NCBI GenBank assembly: GCA_000320605.2
Contig: KB445806.1
Span: forward strand, 105,500 to 169,499
Reading direction: 5' to 3'
DNA length: 64,000 nt
From: Gelatoporia subvermispora B
Lineage: Eukaryota > Basidiomycota > Agaricomycetes > Polyporales > Gelatoporiaceae
In this document: positions 26,681 through 38,846 of the stretch, one piece after another
How the letters are laid out: every line of letters starts with the position of its first letter
How positions within the stretch are numbered: the stretch's first letter is position 1
Position numbers and translations under genes: made by a program
The notes under the pieces: model-generated
What the model saw: the letters and a program-made list of their open reading frames with translations, nothing else
The model's database searches: none
What the model was told of the DNA's origin: nothing

Positions 26681-28079
26681 GGGCGGCGAGGGGAGACATA
26701 CACAGGGCTTGGCCGCTGCGGGCGACGGCGAACAGCTTGAGGCTTGAGCGCAGCGGGGGCTTCTCGCGGTACGCGCTCCGTGCCTTGGAGCAAACATCGC
26801 CAAATATGGGGTACCTCGCTATAAAAGGCAGCCTGTGGCAGAACGTTCGACTTGCGCGCCGCCCATCATCCCGCCCCGTTACGCATAACACCGGCCTACC
26901 TTTTCCGATGCGTTAGTCGGTCTGGTATCGTGTGAGCTCATTGATTCGTCTACGCTTCTCGGATGCTGAATCTGGGATTAGGCCTTGTTAGCGTAACGAG
27001 GGAACTGGATAGGTGACTGAGGCAGCTGCCCCGCCATAGTATATGTTCGTTTGTGACCATCTACGAACGTTCTGCGAGATGAGCTGACAACCATATCTCC
27101 AGGCGATGCGCCTGAGAGGGTTGCTCTACTTGGTGTGAATTAAATCAATTGCCCCACATCCTCACGCCGCCACAGGACGCCATTGCCGGCTCTATCGAGG
27201 CGTCTACGACTAGATTAACAATCGGGCCTAGTTAGAAGCTACCAAAGCTTGGGGACTCTGCGTATACCATGAAAATTGTTGCGAGGATGATACACCGTGG
27301 TCCGTGGTTATCTTCACACTGTCCAGTAATCATGTGTTCTCATCATCGCATAATCACCCAGGTCTGTATTGTTCACAAGCGGTATTTGAGTGATTAGCGT
27401 TCGTGATAATGTACTGGTTGCCAAATCCCTCCGTCTGATCTGAATTGTGTTATAGATTGCAGCGCAGGTGCCTCGCCCGCGACTATGCGCTCTGCTGATC
27501 TTGATCAAAATCAATTACCCCACACATCTCTCGGTCCTGATGTCGGCTCCCCAAGTTCATCGAGAATGCCTACCTTTCCCGCTCTACCACATATCCGACA
27601 TTCACTCACAGCACCGGACACGCTCCGTTCCGAATCCGCCATCTGGCTTCCACACCTTCCCCCGCTGCTTGTTGTCTGGTGTCACACCAGTCTTGACTGG
27701 ATATCCCACAGGGCCGCTTGGGGATGTCAATCCCGAACCCGCCCTCTTTTCCCGAACGACAGCCTCAGTACATGCTACTGAGTGTGCTCGAAGAGAAGCA
27801 ACAAATCAAATACCACAGGACGACGTGTCAATCTACCTTGATGTTCCGTCTCAAGTTACCGTGTACTCCAGCAGTCTGTACTCTGCACCCATTTTCGCTG
27901 AATGCGCTCGGGTGCCAGGGTTCACGAAGACGGGAGGGAGCGGTTCGTGATGCCTGCATTACTCACGGACTCGGACCCTTGTGTAGTCGAGACTCATGCC
28001 CATTATGCCAAATCAACAGTCAATAATCTACAACCTTAACATTCCTACATGATCGTGAGCAGTGAATTCGGGTAGGCGC
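26681..28079. other. Intergenic, no gene recognised
   Basis: This 1.4-kb stretch holds the IMD upstream region and AT-richer DNA. A plus-strand TATAAAAG lies near 26820 but no gene follows it. The ORF at 27468-27950 has no recognisable feature. Confidence 0.5.
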
Positions 28080-28946
28080 CTACGTAGTCTTGACACCTCG
28101 AGCTATGAAAAGCCTGAAGTTCTTGCCCAAGATGGTACCGGTAAGCTGGTCCATGAAATGGAACTGCCCCAAGCCCGCGTCTTCGAAGGTGCGACGTATC
28201 TGCGCCTCGTCGAACCCGTTGAAGTGGGCGACCGTATGGCGCACGTGTTCCGGGTATTCCTCGGAAGCTTTCTCTGCAGTTTCGGCGCTCGGGAGCATGT
28301 CTGCGACGAGCAGCGACCCTCCGGGTTTGAGGAAGAAAACGAGAGTGCGAGTGATGTCTTCGATCGATGCGAAATGGTGGTATGACATCGAGCACTGCGT
28401 ACGGAGATACCGCATGGTGAGTACGGGCAATAATACGAAGAGAATCGACGAAGGACATACCACGATGAGATCGAATTTGGCGCCTTCGAGCTCTTGCGGC
28501 TCCCCTTTGAGCTCAGCGCACACGGCGCGCATCTGCTCTGGCGCGATACCCAGCTCGGTTGCGCGTTTGTTGTACGACTCGACGGAGCCGCCACTGATGT
28601 CAACGCCCACGATAGAGCGCACATACGGGCTCAGCTCTCTGGAGACCATGCCTGATGCATAGACGCACGATCATTAATCAAGGTTGTGCATATAGCGTCG
28701 TTAAGAGATGGGCCGCGACGTACCGGTGCCGCAGGCGTAGTCCAGCACGGTGGTGTTATCACTGTCAAACAAGTCGGGGTGCAACTCCCGCATGGTGGCC
28801 GTGATATTCTTGGTCACTACCATAATTTCGGGCCAGGCGTCGACTTTGTGAGCCTCCTTGTCATAGTGCTCCCGGTTGGCAGCGACGTAGTCGTGCGAGT
28901 GATGGCTATGGCGAGAGCCATGAGTGTGGTCGTGTCTTGCGTCCAT
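28080..28946 (-). CDS. SAM-dependent methyltransferase (class I), paralog 1
   Basis: This is a class I methyltransferase that would transfer a methyl group from S-adenosylmethionine; substrate unknown. Minus-strand exons are 28946-28724, 28651-28461 and 28394-28080, giving 242 residues. Motif I is VLDYACGTG, followed by the acidic strand IVGVDISGGSV. Motif IV is FDLIVCSMSYHHF, and the post-motif is FLKPGGSLLVADML. The N-terminus is His-rich (HDHTHGSRHSHHSHDY), which may bind metal. A close paralog with identical intron positions lies at 44883-45750. It was not placed in a named family; ubiquinone/arsenite-type methyltransferases share these motifs but key extra residues were not seen. Confidence 0.9.
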
Positions 28947-28990
28947 TGTCAAATCGATTTCTTTGATACTGCTTGATGCCGGTGCCAGGC

Positions 28991-29063
28991 AGTGGTATAT
29001 AAAGCAACTTAAATAGTTGTATGTGACTGTTGTGCAACTTAAGTAGTTGTATGTGACTGTTGT
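28991..29063 (-). promoter_or_regulatory. Putative promoter of methyltransferase 1 with 30-bp tandem repeat
   Basis: Two 30-bp units at 29004-29033 and 29034-29063 differ at a single base (aacttaaa/aacttaag). A TATA-like run (28996-29003, TATATAAA on plus) lies just on the gene-proximal side, about 50 bp upstream of the ATG at 28946. Upstream repeats next to a TATA-like element suggest a duplicated regulatory site; function is inferred. Confidence 0.5.
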
Positions 29064-30278
29064 TGTGGGTACCGCACCGGTCCCGGTCGGGACAGTGCAT
29101 TCGGAATCGAGGGAACCGCCTACCCAAGATTGAATGCGTTTGTCAGGAAAACGAGTCACTTGCGGCTGCGCAGACGGCTATATCGTAAGTCCTGAGCACT
29201 ACATAGGTGATAGATGGACGGCTGTGGCGCATTGCGTTGATAGATGAGCGCTGAGCGTTCGAACTCGGAGAGGTCCTATTCTGCCGCAACTGGCACGCAC
29301 AATGTTGGAACAAGCCGTCGCGCGAGGTGTTCCGGGGTGATGTAGTGAGCCCGCGTTGCAAACGCGCGCCCTACGTTGACGAGCACGAGGTATCTAAATA
29401 CACAGAACGCCACTAATTAAGGTAACTCTAGCTACCAGGCACGGATGAACGCGAGCGCGTAAGCTTGCACCCGCCGTTCCCGCCGCGCTCAGTTCCGTCG
29501 CGCCGCCGTACCACCCGAATCGTCCGACTCCAATTCCAAGTTCCAACACACAATATCCCAATCCGTAGGTGCTCGGAAGCCGTGCAGATATACGAGATCA
29601 GAGTATGAGTATAGCCTACTAACAGTGCTAGATATGAGGTGGGAACGGCGCCCTGTGCCAGAGGGTTTGGATATTTGCAGCCAGAAACACAAGCATGAAT
29701 TCGTAGTATCAAGAACTCTTTTCTGAGCACATCACGAACCTACTGGGGGTGATCAGGGGTCGTGACAATTAACCAACATTGTACAGGTACTGATGCTCGA
29801 CACGAGTATGCGGCGATCCCCATCACAGCTGATAGGGAGAAGGTCATACTAGAGAGCAGGTCATAGAGAGAAGGTCAAAAAATTAGTATACAGCGGTATC
29901 ATAAACATATCTAGCTCTCCAATTCAAATGCAAGGATAAACGAGGGCGGAGAGATGGGTGCAGTGCACGGCACTGCTATAACTCGGCGGGACGGCCGGAT
30001 TCGCGGAGTGCGTTGCACGTGACAAGCGAATAGAACGCGTCTGCGACTGGCACGCGGAGGCGGTGCGGAATACGGATTGCTAGGATCCACATATATTTGT
30101 GGCCGTGAACAAGCCATGAATCTTGAACGTTGAACGTTGACCACCACACACCATATGACTCAACTTGACACCCAGACCTACCTTCAGTAAGCGCTTGTCT
30201 ATTGCTACGAAGGCGAAAGCTCATCGACATCCGCAGCTCACTTGACTCTAGATCGCCGCTAGCGTTTAAATTTCCGCT
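29064..30278. other. Intergenic between divergent genes, no gene recognised
   Basis: About 1.2 kb between the methyltransferase and the F-box-like gene. I see no exon chain or repeat. Small ORFs are unremarkable. Confidence 0.5.
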
Positions 30279-31322
30279 ATGAGCATGCAGTTCATCGATA
30301 CAAAGAGACCCGTACGTTTACCCATCGAAATCGTCGAGACCATCATAGAAAATGCTTGGTGTGACACTATTCGCACCCAAGACTACTTTTGGGGACTGTC
30401 ATTCGACGAGAAAACGCGGTGGAGCGAGATGTGCAGGAGGATGAGCAGAGCCGTCGCAAAAATCAGCAAAAAGCGTTGGAAGCTGCACCGTACATTCTCC
30501 CTCGTGTGTCACCAATGGCGTAAGGTGATGCTTCGCACGAGCTCCCGGCACATCATTATCGAGTCCCGGATCGACCTGGAGCAGTACAGGGCCACAACGG
30601 CAATACGCCAGAACCGCGAGCGCCCATTCTTCCACCTCGTGGCTTCTCTTGGCTTCCAGGATTTCGACTCTCACAGCTACTCGACCTCATACTATTGGGA
30701 AGAGGTCTTCAAGCTAATCCTCCCCATTGTCCAAAATTGTGCCTCGAGCCGCATTACCTTCACGCACTACGTCGATGCCTTCTACGAGTTTCTTGACCCT
30801 GTCTTCGCGCTCCTCAAACAACTCCCGCACATGCGCACGCTCTACCTCGACTGGTCGCAGCTCTTCTCGCGGAACATGATGTTCAGGCTCCCGATCCCCT
30901 GGACTCTTCCTCATATCACATACCTCCGGCTCAGCCACTACCCGCCGTGTGCTGGGATCGGTCAGTGTTCAGGTGCCCTGCACGCGGAGGCCTGCGTCTC
31001 CCGTTACCTTCTGTGCGGCTTCCCGCACCTGACACACCTCCACCTGGAGACGCCTATCTTTCTCAAGTTCCTGCGCGTGCCGGTCAGCCTCGAGGTCCTC
31101 ATCCTCGATATCCCGCCTTCTCCGCCTTTCACCTCGATGTTGAATTGGAATATCGGTGCTGCGCTCAATCGTGGGTTCTTCAAACGCGTCAGTGAAGGAC
31201 ACCGCAGATCCATTGTGGTGCTCACGGGACTTGAGGAACCGTCCGGCTGGCTTCAGGTCCAGCAAGTGTGTGCCGCGCACGGGATTCTACTTCGGCGCAA
31301 TAATGTGTATGGGATCAATTGA
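30279..31322 (+). CDS. F-box-like protein, intronless (family of three copies here)
   Basis: A single uninterrupted ORF of 347 codons. The start (RPVRLPIEIVETIIENAW) is the LP-x-E-I motif of basidiomycete F-box-like proteins. FSLVCHQWRKVMLRTSSRHI then resembles the second half of an F-box, followed by Leu-rich segments (HMRTLYLDWSQLF, HITYLRLSHYP, HLTHLHLETPIFLKFL). F-box proteins usually link Skp1/Cullin ubiquitin ligases to targets; targets are unknown here. Degenerate copies lie at 51836-52150 and 52402-53465. An acidic peptide-like sequence continues in frame beyond the TGA at 31320-31322, so the tail may be truncated relative to an ancestor. Confidence 0.75.
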   Translation: MSMQFIDTKRPVRLPIEIVETIIENAWCDTIRTQDYFWGLSFDEKTRWSEMCRRMSRAVAKISKKRWKLHRTFSLVCHQWRKVMLRTSSRHIIIESRIDLEQYRATTAIRQNRERPFFHLVASLGFQDFDSHSYSTSYYWEEVFKLILPIVQNCASSRITFTHYVDAFYEFLDPVFALLKQLPHMRTLYLDWSQLFSRNMMFRLPIPWTLPHITYLRLSHYPPCAGIGQCSGALHAEACVSRYLLCGFPHLTHLHLETPIFLKFLRVPVSLEVLILDIPPSPPFTSMLNWNIGAALNRGFFKRVSEGHRRSIVVLTGLEEPSGWLQVQQVCAAHGILLRRNNVYGIN

Positions 31323-31986
31323 GCTCCAACCTTCCTGCGAGAAGTCTCGGGAAGTGAGGACTCAGAAGAAGATATTCTGGGCGAAAAGGACTTTGAGACA
31401 GATGGCTCAGAGGTGACTCAGAGAAAGAATACTCAGAGGATTACGAGTGAGAGGCGTAACAAATTACATGGTGAGCTGGCATGCGGATCCCGAATGAACA
31501 GATTGTATCGGATACCATGATGCATTCGGATACAGAAGTCCATGAAATAAATTCACGAGTGCGTGAGCGGGTGTGTCTATGACACGCATGACAAATCGTA
31601 CATTATATTTACTACTTGCACCTCCGGATATAGTACACACATGCCTGTGGTGGTCAATTAATAAGCCTGTTTCGGAATTGGTGTACGCGACACTTTCCAC
31701 TACACTGGATGCCTCATTGGTGAGGATCAACTGAGTTACACAACACGCTCAGCATAGCTTTTCTGACGAGACGAGATGATCACAAAGCCTATGTAGCATA
31801 GTAAACGATACATCACCGGGTCGCAGTAAAGTTACAGTACAACGAGGATCCCGATAGGTGAGCATGTACGAGCACCCGATCTATCTCCTCTAGCATTGGT
31901 AATATGGTGCTCTAATGCTATTAGTATGTGCCAATGATTGAGTGTCTGCCTGCAGAAATGGAGAAAATGGTGGGGTTATGCAGTTA
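31323..31986. other. Intergenic between convergent genes
   Basis: About 660 bp. The first 130 bp encode an acidic peptide in frame with the preceding gene but after its stop; the remainder shows nothing recognisable. Confidence 0.5.
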
Positions 31987-33324
31987 TCACAGCCTTCTGG
32001 ATCGCGAGGCCTGTCGTTGCACTTTGTATTCTTTCTCTCCTCGTTCATGCCACCACTAAAATAATCAGCATCCCGAGCAGCGGAATCAAATCATAGTCTT
32101 ACCTTGGCAGCCATAGCGGCTGCGTCTTCGAGGCTCACACGGGGCTTATATCCCAGAGCAGAACGTGCCTAGCCGAGACACATCAAATTCAGTCCTGAGC
32201 AAGCTCACCTTTGAAAACGCACCTTGTCAATATTATACCATTGCGTTGCCGTCGAATAAATCACAGTGAACCTCGTCAGCTCCGTATGGCCTCCTGTAAC
32301 TTTGCACCACGCCTCCGAAACGGCCGCCACTGCCAGCGCAAGCAGCCGCGGGACCTTCACCACCTTCTTGGGGTCAAGCTCCTCGGACGGCGCCCCGAGC
32401 GCACGCCACATCAGCCGCGAGAAGTCCCACTGTAGCATGGGCTCGCCATTCGTGACAATAAACACCTGCCCCGCGATTGGGTGCGGCACTGTGTAAGCGT
32501 CCAGGTCTTTCCGAGACGGGAGGCGGTCTGCTGCGGCGAGGTGCGCATCCGCGACGTTACCGGCATACGTCCAGTCGACGAGGTTTGTGTTGTTGCCGAG
32601 TTGCAGCTTGTGGTTCTTTTTCGCCAAGGCGGTGGCTAACCGATGTAATAATTGCGGATCACGGGGACTTTCGGAGATGCTTGTCTGTATGATCGGATTG
32701 CAGATGCGGGAGTGGTGGCTTACCCGATCATTCCACCCGGTCTAATTACGACAGTACGCATGCCCTTGTTATCCGCCTCGAGCACCATCTTCTCTGCGAG
32801 GGCTTTGGTATGGTGGTATGCGTCAAAGCCCTTTTCGGGGATTGGCAATTGCTCTTCGGTGGCACCAGCGATGTCCTGGGCCCGCCAGGTGACTCCGGTA
32901 GAGGATGTGAAGATGAATTTGAAGACAGCGTCCGAGAGCGATGGATCGCGACAAGCCTCGAGCAGTGTCTTTGTACCCTCCACGTTCACGCGTTGGTATA
33001 CTGCGTCTGGTAGACCATGGACCGGGGAGATAGTATGAAAGACGACATTGGTCTCTGTCTGGGTGCCATGTTGAAATCAGCAGCTTCGCTCATAGTATGC
33101 AGACAAACCTCTTTCAGCACGTCAACCAGCCGCTTGAGATCGCATATATCCCCCGTATGATACGAAACGCGTTCAACCTTGTCCTCCGGCGCAGGCTCCT
33201 TCAGGTCAAACACAGCTACATGAGACTCCCCCCGAGAAGCGAGCTCCTGAACGATGTACGAGCCCAAGAATCCTGAGCCACCTAGAACGAGGTAACGAGT
33301 CTCCGAGACAGGTTCTTCCGACAT
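31987..33324 (-). CDS. ERG26: Sterol-4-alpha-carboxylate 3-dehydrogenase (decarboxylating), ERG26/NSDHL type
   Basis: This enzyme oxidises and decarboxylates C4-carboxysterols in the ER during ergosterol C4-demethylation, using NAD(P)+. Minus-strand exons are 33324-33109, 33058-32724, 32667-32223, 32168-32103 and 32055-31987, giving 376 residues. Rossmann motif GGSGFLGSY (about 15-23), SDR catalytic TSST (about 123) and Y153xxxK157 (YHHTK) are present, followed by TVVIRPGGMIGPRDPQL and NLVDWTYAGNVADAHL, which are typical of the 3-beta-HSD/NSDHL family. The C-terminal exon ends in WWHERGE plus a short basic tail. Other NSDHL-like dehydrogenases share these motifs, so the exact substrate is inferred. 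Confidence 0.85.
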
Positions 33325-34737
33325 GCTAAGCCAGACTTGTGTTGAACAAGGAGAGGGGCACGACCGTGGTGAGCGACGTCCACCGATGCAGGGATGAGAG
33401 TCTGGCCAGCCGAGTTAGGCACCTGTGGCCGGTCAAAGTCACGAATGGTGATCCAGCGAAGCTGATCCAGAACGCGGACCTTAGCTTCCATCTTGATGTA
33501 TGCTCGCCTCCGGCGTCAAGTAGTGTCAGTACACGCGAGCGGGATTACATGTCATCACGGAGAACAAGAGCATCTGACTAGGTGGCGGTAACGCCCAGTA
33601 CATAACGTTGAACATGTGTTGGCCCCTGATTCCTGCCGGGCAAATTGGTGCAGACGAGGATTGCCACCAAAATGCACTGTTGAGCAACTTCAAGGGAACA
33701 CGGATGCGACCGCCGGCTTCCCACGTGAGCGTGTGCCTAGTCCTTGCCTGTCGGATCGCACTTTTCCGTGTCAAGTGCCCGATGGGCTGTCAAAAAATAT
33801 TTTGCAGCACTCTAGCTGGTCTGTATAACCCTGTAGAAGTCAGAGCGATCAACAATATTTTTTTCCGATGAACTTGAAAGCTGTTAGCGAACCAAGTCCC
33901 CATTGCGATGGGATGATTCGTAAAATACACTCAAAAAATGGACGCTCTCGACAAACTTGCATAGGAGCCGTCACAAGCATTGTAGCGAAGGGTATGACCT
34001 ACGTCTTTCCCATGAAAGAGTAATTATTATCGGCGATCCATTACATTTCGGGCAGTATGGTTGACAAGTCGAGATCTTCAGCAGGGTTGTGTATACGCCT
34101 TCGAGCCGTATAACTGCAGCGAGAAAAGTGAGGCAGTTTCTATGCGAAGATAAGCTAGTATCTACCTCTCAAGTAAGCAGAACGCTGGCTCGCGCAGTGA
34201 CGTGGAACAAGAGCATGTTCGAGATTCAGAGTTCATCGGGATCGATATTTGAATCTTATATCATTATATACTCTCTGAGAATTATGCTTTGCGTGGGGGT
34301 TGTGCTTGGTTACGTATCACCGAACTCGACAGGACGCATGGTATGTGCAGATGTTGACTTATGAGACAGTGTGAGGAGGATGCCAATGATCGTCGCCGCC
34401 ACCGACGCGTGCCGATCGCGTTTTGATCGATCACGTGCTCTTCACGCACGGTTGGAATGGACGCGTGCTAGCGCCAAGGGTAAAGTTGAGATTGTGAGGC
34501 GCCATATCTCTCCTTCTCTTCCTTTCCCCTCCGAGATAACCCCCTCCCTCATTAACGCGATCTGACGAGCCCTGACGACGACCAACAACACTGCTACAAT
34601 CGACCTCCTTGCTCGTTCGTTAAATTCTGCTTTCCGACCGTACATATTGTGCTCACTCGTGCTGATTCCCATGTCAATTCCAGGATATACACCACGATCT
34701 TTACTGACGACTTCAGAAAAACAGCATCTACTCTCAC
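33325..34737. other. Intergenic between divergent genes, no gene recognised
   Basis: About 1.4 kb; contains the promoters of ERG26 (left) and the membrane protein gene (right). AT-rich stretches occur at about 33790-34030. No conserved exon or repeat was seen. Confidence 0.5.
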
Positions 34738-37700
34738 ATGGAAGCACCAACACAGGTGCTACCATCCTGGCTTACACTCGTTACGACGGTCGTAACACTG
34801 CCGAACGGTGCAGTCTCGACGTCGTCTGCGACGTTGCAGCTTCCCCTCACATACTTTGGCCCGAGCGTGAGTAATTTGCTCTATTTCTGACTTGACGTTA
34901 TGCTTGAGAAGTACACTGCGGACGCCCTTCGTCTTGTTCAGGGGGGACTCGAGGCAATGGACGGAGACCCACGTTTGATGGAGGGTCTTGGCGAATGATA
35001 GCTGACAGTCACTTCACTACGTGGACCCGGTACCTTTGTCCAGAGCAGTGGTTAGCCCTGTGTCGACATTTCATACTTTGGAACACCGGACGGACTGACT
35101 TGAACGTACAACCAATCTCTGCAGACTGGATGAGATTCCGTGCTCACAGATGACGTCCTCGCCAAATGACAGCCTCGTGCATTGGAGCTTACTGTACCCG
35201 TATCGTCCTCGCAGTCACACTGCGAGACAAAGTTATAGCTGGTGGGGGAACAATCCGCAGGACCGCGGACTCTCCGGCCTACCGTCGCAACAGTTGCCCA
35301 AGTGTCATCGTACATGAGGCTGGATTGGAGGGACCGGTTCAATGCGGTCCTAGATGGCACGGGTTATCTCCCTGACTACGTCTTCAGCCGCCTGAACTGC
35401 CGTTTGCTGGTGTCTCTGTGTTTGGTGGAGGAAAAGCGAGAATGCCTCGCATAGCTGCTTGCTTTTCCAATCAATGCATTGTGCGAGTTCAGTCGTGCGC
35501 ATGGTGTAGACATGTCTTCAGAATGGATTTCACATACTCGTCGTTATTCTTCGACGTACATTTACTTACCAACTTGCGCTGTAGATCCCCTTAGGAACGA
35601 ATGGTGTATGGGTCTTTGGAGGCTCCACGCCGCCTCCCACAGCATCATTTCCGTCTCTCTCGCCAACAACCATTGCTATGCCTTCTGCAACATCATCACA
35701 AGCTTCGAGCGCACCCTCTGCGACACCTTCCTCCACTGTAACATCTCTACCACCTAGCTCGTCGTCGGGCTCGACTATCGCATCCTCATCTCTATTCACT
35801 ACTTCACCATCACCGACATCCTCAACATCCGCTGCCGCAGCACGTGGCATCTCTACATCCAAGCTTGGCGCTATTCTCGGTGCCATCCTTGGTGCCCTCC
35901 TCATTCTCATCCTCGTCCTCATAGTCTTACTCCTGCGTCGTCACCGCCGCTCGGGCTCCCCTGCAAATTCTTCGAAGTCGTCCAGCTTCTGGAACCGCCG
36001 GACCACGCTCTGGTCCCGACGCGGCTCGCGCCAGACTCCTATATGGACAGGCTGGGAGATGGTCAATCCCGACGACCTTTCCGAGAGTGGCCGTGCAGGA
36101 CGGGACAGTGGGGAGCGCACACCAGGCGAAGGCTCGCCCCGCGGCAGCGGTGAGGAGGATGATCCATTCCTCTTACGCCGCGGCGGGACCGACGAGATGT
36201 CCCAGACGAAGAGCCCTGCAACGACTCTCGTCAGCGTCCCCGTGGCTGCAGCTGTGGGCAGTGTCTCTTCGCACCGTTCTGGCACGACGAAAGTTGGCGG
36301 GCCAATCATCCCTCGGGACGTACTTCTACGCATGAGCGAAGAAGATCCGAGCTTCGGGAATGTCCCGCAAGGATATGGCGACATCCGTGTCGTGCAGCCT
36401 TCCCCGCCTTCGTCGTACCCGGGTAATATCGAGCACGAATCACCACTCCGTCCACCACGCCCGTTGGATCCTGATGGGCTCATGATCGGTCGCGGTCTGC
36501 GCCCATCCACACGTGCATCCAGTCGTGAGGGCGCCTCCGTACGCACGAAAACATCTATGTCCCAAAATCGCTCCCTACCGTCCGAGAAGTCCTTACACAA
36601 CCTCGGAGCAACGGAGGCCGACAATGGCGATGACTTTGACGGCGACGGCGACCACAGCATCAATGACCAGGAGAGTGCGGAGCTCCTCACCGCGCGCCGC
36701 GTGAAGGTGGGCGAGCTTGGCCAGCGCCCGCGTCCGCGTCCCCTCTCTGGCGTTGCCCCGGAGCCGGGCCCGAGCGGCGTGGGCGCTGGAGTGGGTGCAC
36801 TTGGCCTCGAGCGCCTTGCGCAACTCGGCCGCATGAGCTGGTTCAAGAGGCTGTCTGCTGCAGGCGCGACGTCTGGAACAGGCTCGCGTCGTTCATCGCA
36901 GGATGTCAGCCTACCGCAGGACGATCCGTACACACCTGCGCCACTGCGGAGACAATCCCGCCAGGGGTCCAACCCGAACTCTCCTTCGCGGCCTGCCTCT
37001 CGTCCGGTCTCGTGGGCGCGCCTCCCGACGCGCAATAGTGGTGTCGATCCTGATACAAGTGCACGACTACGCCATGACTCAGGGGTTGGGCTCCTGATTG
37101 TACCAGGGGAACGCCCCATTTCGACGTTGAGCGCAAAGAGCACGGGCTCTATCAGTGGAAACACGATCTATCACACTCCTGCTAGCTCCGTCGTGGACGT
37201 TGCTTCGGAAAGCGCGGGACATGGTGGTATCTCGATGCCGGTGCCGGTTTTCTACAGCGGCGGACAACAGCGGTCTCAACAGTCGCTCGCAGCAGCTGGC
37301 GCAGCGCGACCTGCAAGCAGGGCAACAAGCCCATTGGTCCCACACAGGTCTCCAACAGACCCGCCAACGTATGATGATGCCATGTCCGAGGCCAACGTCG
37401 AAGGCGCGCGAGAGGTTGATATTCTTGACATCCCTGCGCCCCGGCCTGCCTCACCATTCAGTGCGGCCTCTGCGCGTCCGACCTTCCCACCGGGCCTTGT
37501 CCCACTGCCGACGCCCCGCGCATGGCGCGATAGTGCGAGTACGGGCGATGTGAGTGGCAATACCTCTGGTGGTGGGAGCGCCGGGATCCAGATCGACGTG
37601 CTGGAGGAAGAGCCGCCTGACGCCCAGGAGGGCTGGCGCAGCCTTGCTACTGGGGATGCACAAGGATCAAGACGCATGACGTTCGGTTTCGTGAGTTTGA

Positions 37701-38318
37701 ATACCCCCTAAGTGTACTTCTATTCTTCTGACATTGTTGAGTTAGCCGATGATTGTGCAGCAGCCAACTGTGCTTGCGTCTGAGCAAGGCTCCTTGCATT
37801 CAATGCGGTCTCACCTTTCACCAGTCACGTCCATGAGCCCGGCAGGTTCTGCCCCCGCGTCTATGCACACGCAAACTGGCTCGGGTTCCTCTCGTCCATC
37901 GGTGTCGTACCACTCGCAGCATCCGACTGCAAGCAGTGGCGGCTCAAATGGGCACTCCAGCACGGTCTCGTCCGAGGACCGGCGTCACCATCGCCGGCGT
38001 GCAGACGGGACAGAGATACCGGACCCTCCCCTATCCGCAGTATTTACGCCCGGATTCTCCGCCCACACGCAGAGTACCGAGCGTTCGACATCGCCTCTGG
38101 CGCGCCCGCCGCTGGCAGACACATCGACTGCGTCTGGTACCGGCACCGTAACATCATCGGGAACGGTCCGGACGGACAACAGCGTGACACATTCGAGCGT
38201 CACAACCGCGATGACGGATCCCATCACGGGGACCGTCATGCACTTCCCTAGAATGCCATGGCGCGAAGGGCAAGAACAAGAACAATGGGACAGGTCCCGC
38301 GATGACACTGCATGGTAG
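34738..38318 (+). CDS. Single-pass membrane protein, Ser/Thr-rich ectodomain and long cytosolic tail
   Basis: Proposed exons are 34738-34866, 35585-37690 and 37746-38318, giving 935 residues. The N-terminal piece (ending LPLTYFGPS) joins in phase 0 to IPLGTNGVWVFGG, a pattern seen in fungal glycan-rich surface proteins. A mucin-like Ser/Thr/Pro region follows, then one membrane helix at about 115-140 (LGAILGALLILILVLIVLLL). Next are basic residues (RRHRR) and a cytosolic tail of about 790 residues rich in Ser, Pro, Gly and Arg. Such topology resembles fungal wall-stress or WSC/Mid2-like sensors, but no WSC domain or clear signal peptide is seen. The 718-nt first intron is unusually long, so additional exons inside it cannot be excluded. 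Confidence 0.65.
34867..35584 (+). other. Unusually long intron (718 nt) of the membrane-protein gene
   Basis: Donor GTGAGT at 34867 and acceptor CTGTAG ending at 35584 join in phase 0. ORFs inside (for example 35242-35454 plus) have no recognisable family, but could represent missed exons or an insertion. I found no terminal inverted repeats. Confidence 0.45.
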
Positions 38319-38846
38319 CATGCTAGACTCGTTGAGACTGCCTACACAGACTTCCGCCTGACCTTGGACCTGTATCGTTATTCTGCTACTATTTTCTCTC
38401 TTGATGCAACGATGCAGGTCGCTGTTCTACTGGTCCTAGATCTACTCCCAAAGCGGCATCATAGATTGTTGCTTTCGATTTTCATTTGTTCCGCTCGCGA
38501 TACCTTTGTTATCTGTATCAGCTCGTTCGTCTTTAGTATTTGTTGTTTTCAGCGATACCTCTCACGCTCTCACGACTTGTAAAATAGTGTACCTCGCTCA
38601 CGTTGCTCACGACGTTAATGACAATGATGCACGACTGTTTGATGTCTCCAATCTCTCGTTGACCGCCCTCAATGCGTTCCAGAATGTATTACACTCGAAA
38701 TGTGGCATTGAAGTGAACAAGTCCATGATCATTCAGTGTCAATCACTATCATACAGCGTGCTCCAAACGATGGCAGTACAGTCATAATGTCCCATATCCC
38801 AGTCGCAGCGTGCACATCGAACACAACATCACACATCAAGCTCTAC
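38319..38846. other. Intergenic between convergent genes
   Basis: About 530 bp of 3' flanks between the membrane-protein gene and the peroxidase. Nothing recognisable. Confidence 0.5.

Noticed and set aside
26817..26830. TATAAAAG as promoter of an unannotated plus-strand gene
   Set aside because: No plausible coding exon follows on the plus strand, and the neighbouring gene is transcribed the other way.
35941..37164. 407-codon open frame antisense to the membrane-protein gene
   Set aside because: It mirrors the third-position bias of the GC-rich, Ser/Arg/Pro-rich coding strand; the plus-strand frame has a membrane helix and phase-consistent introns, while the antisense peptide has no recognisable feature.
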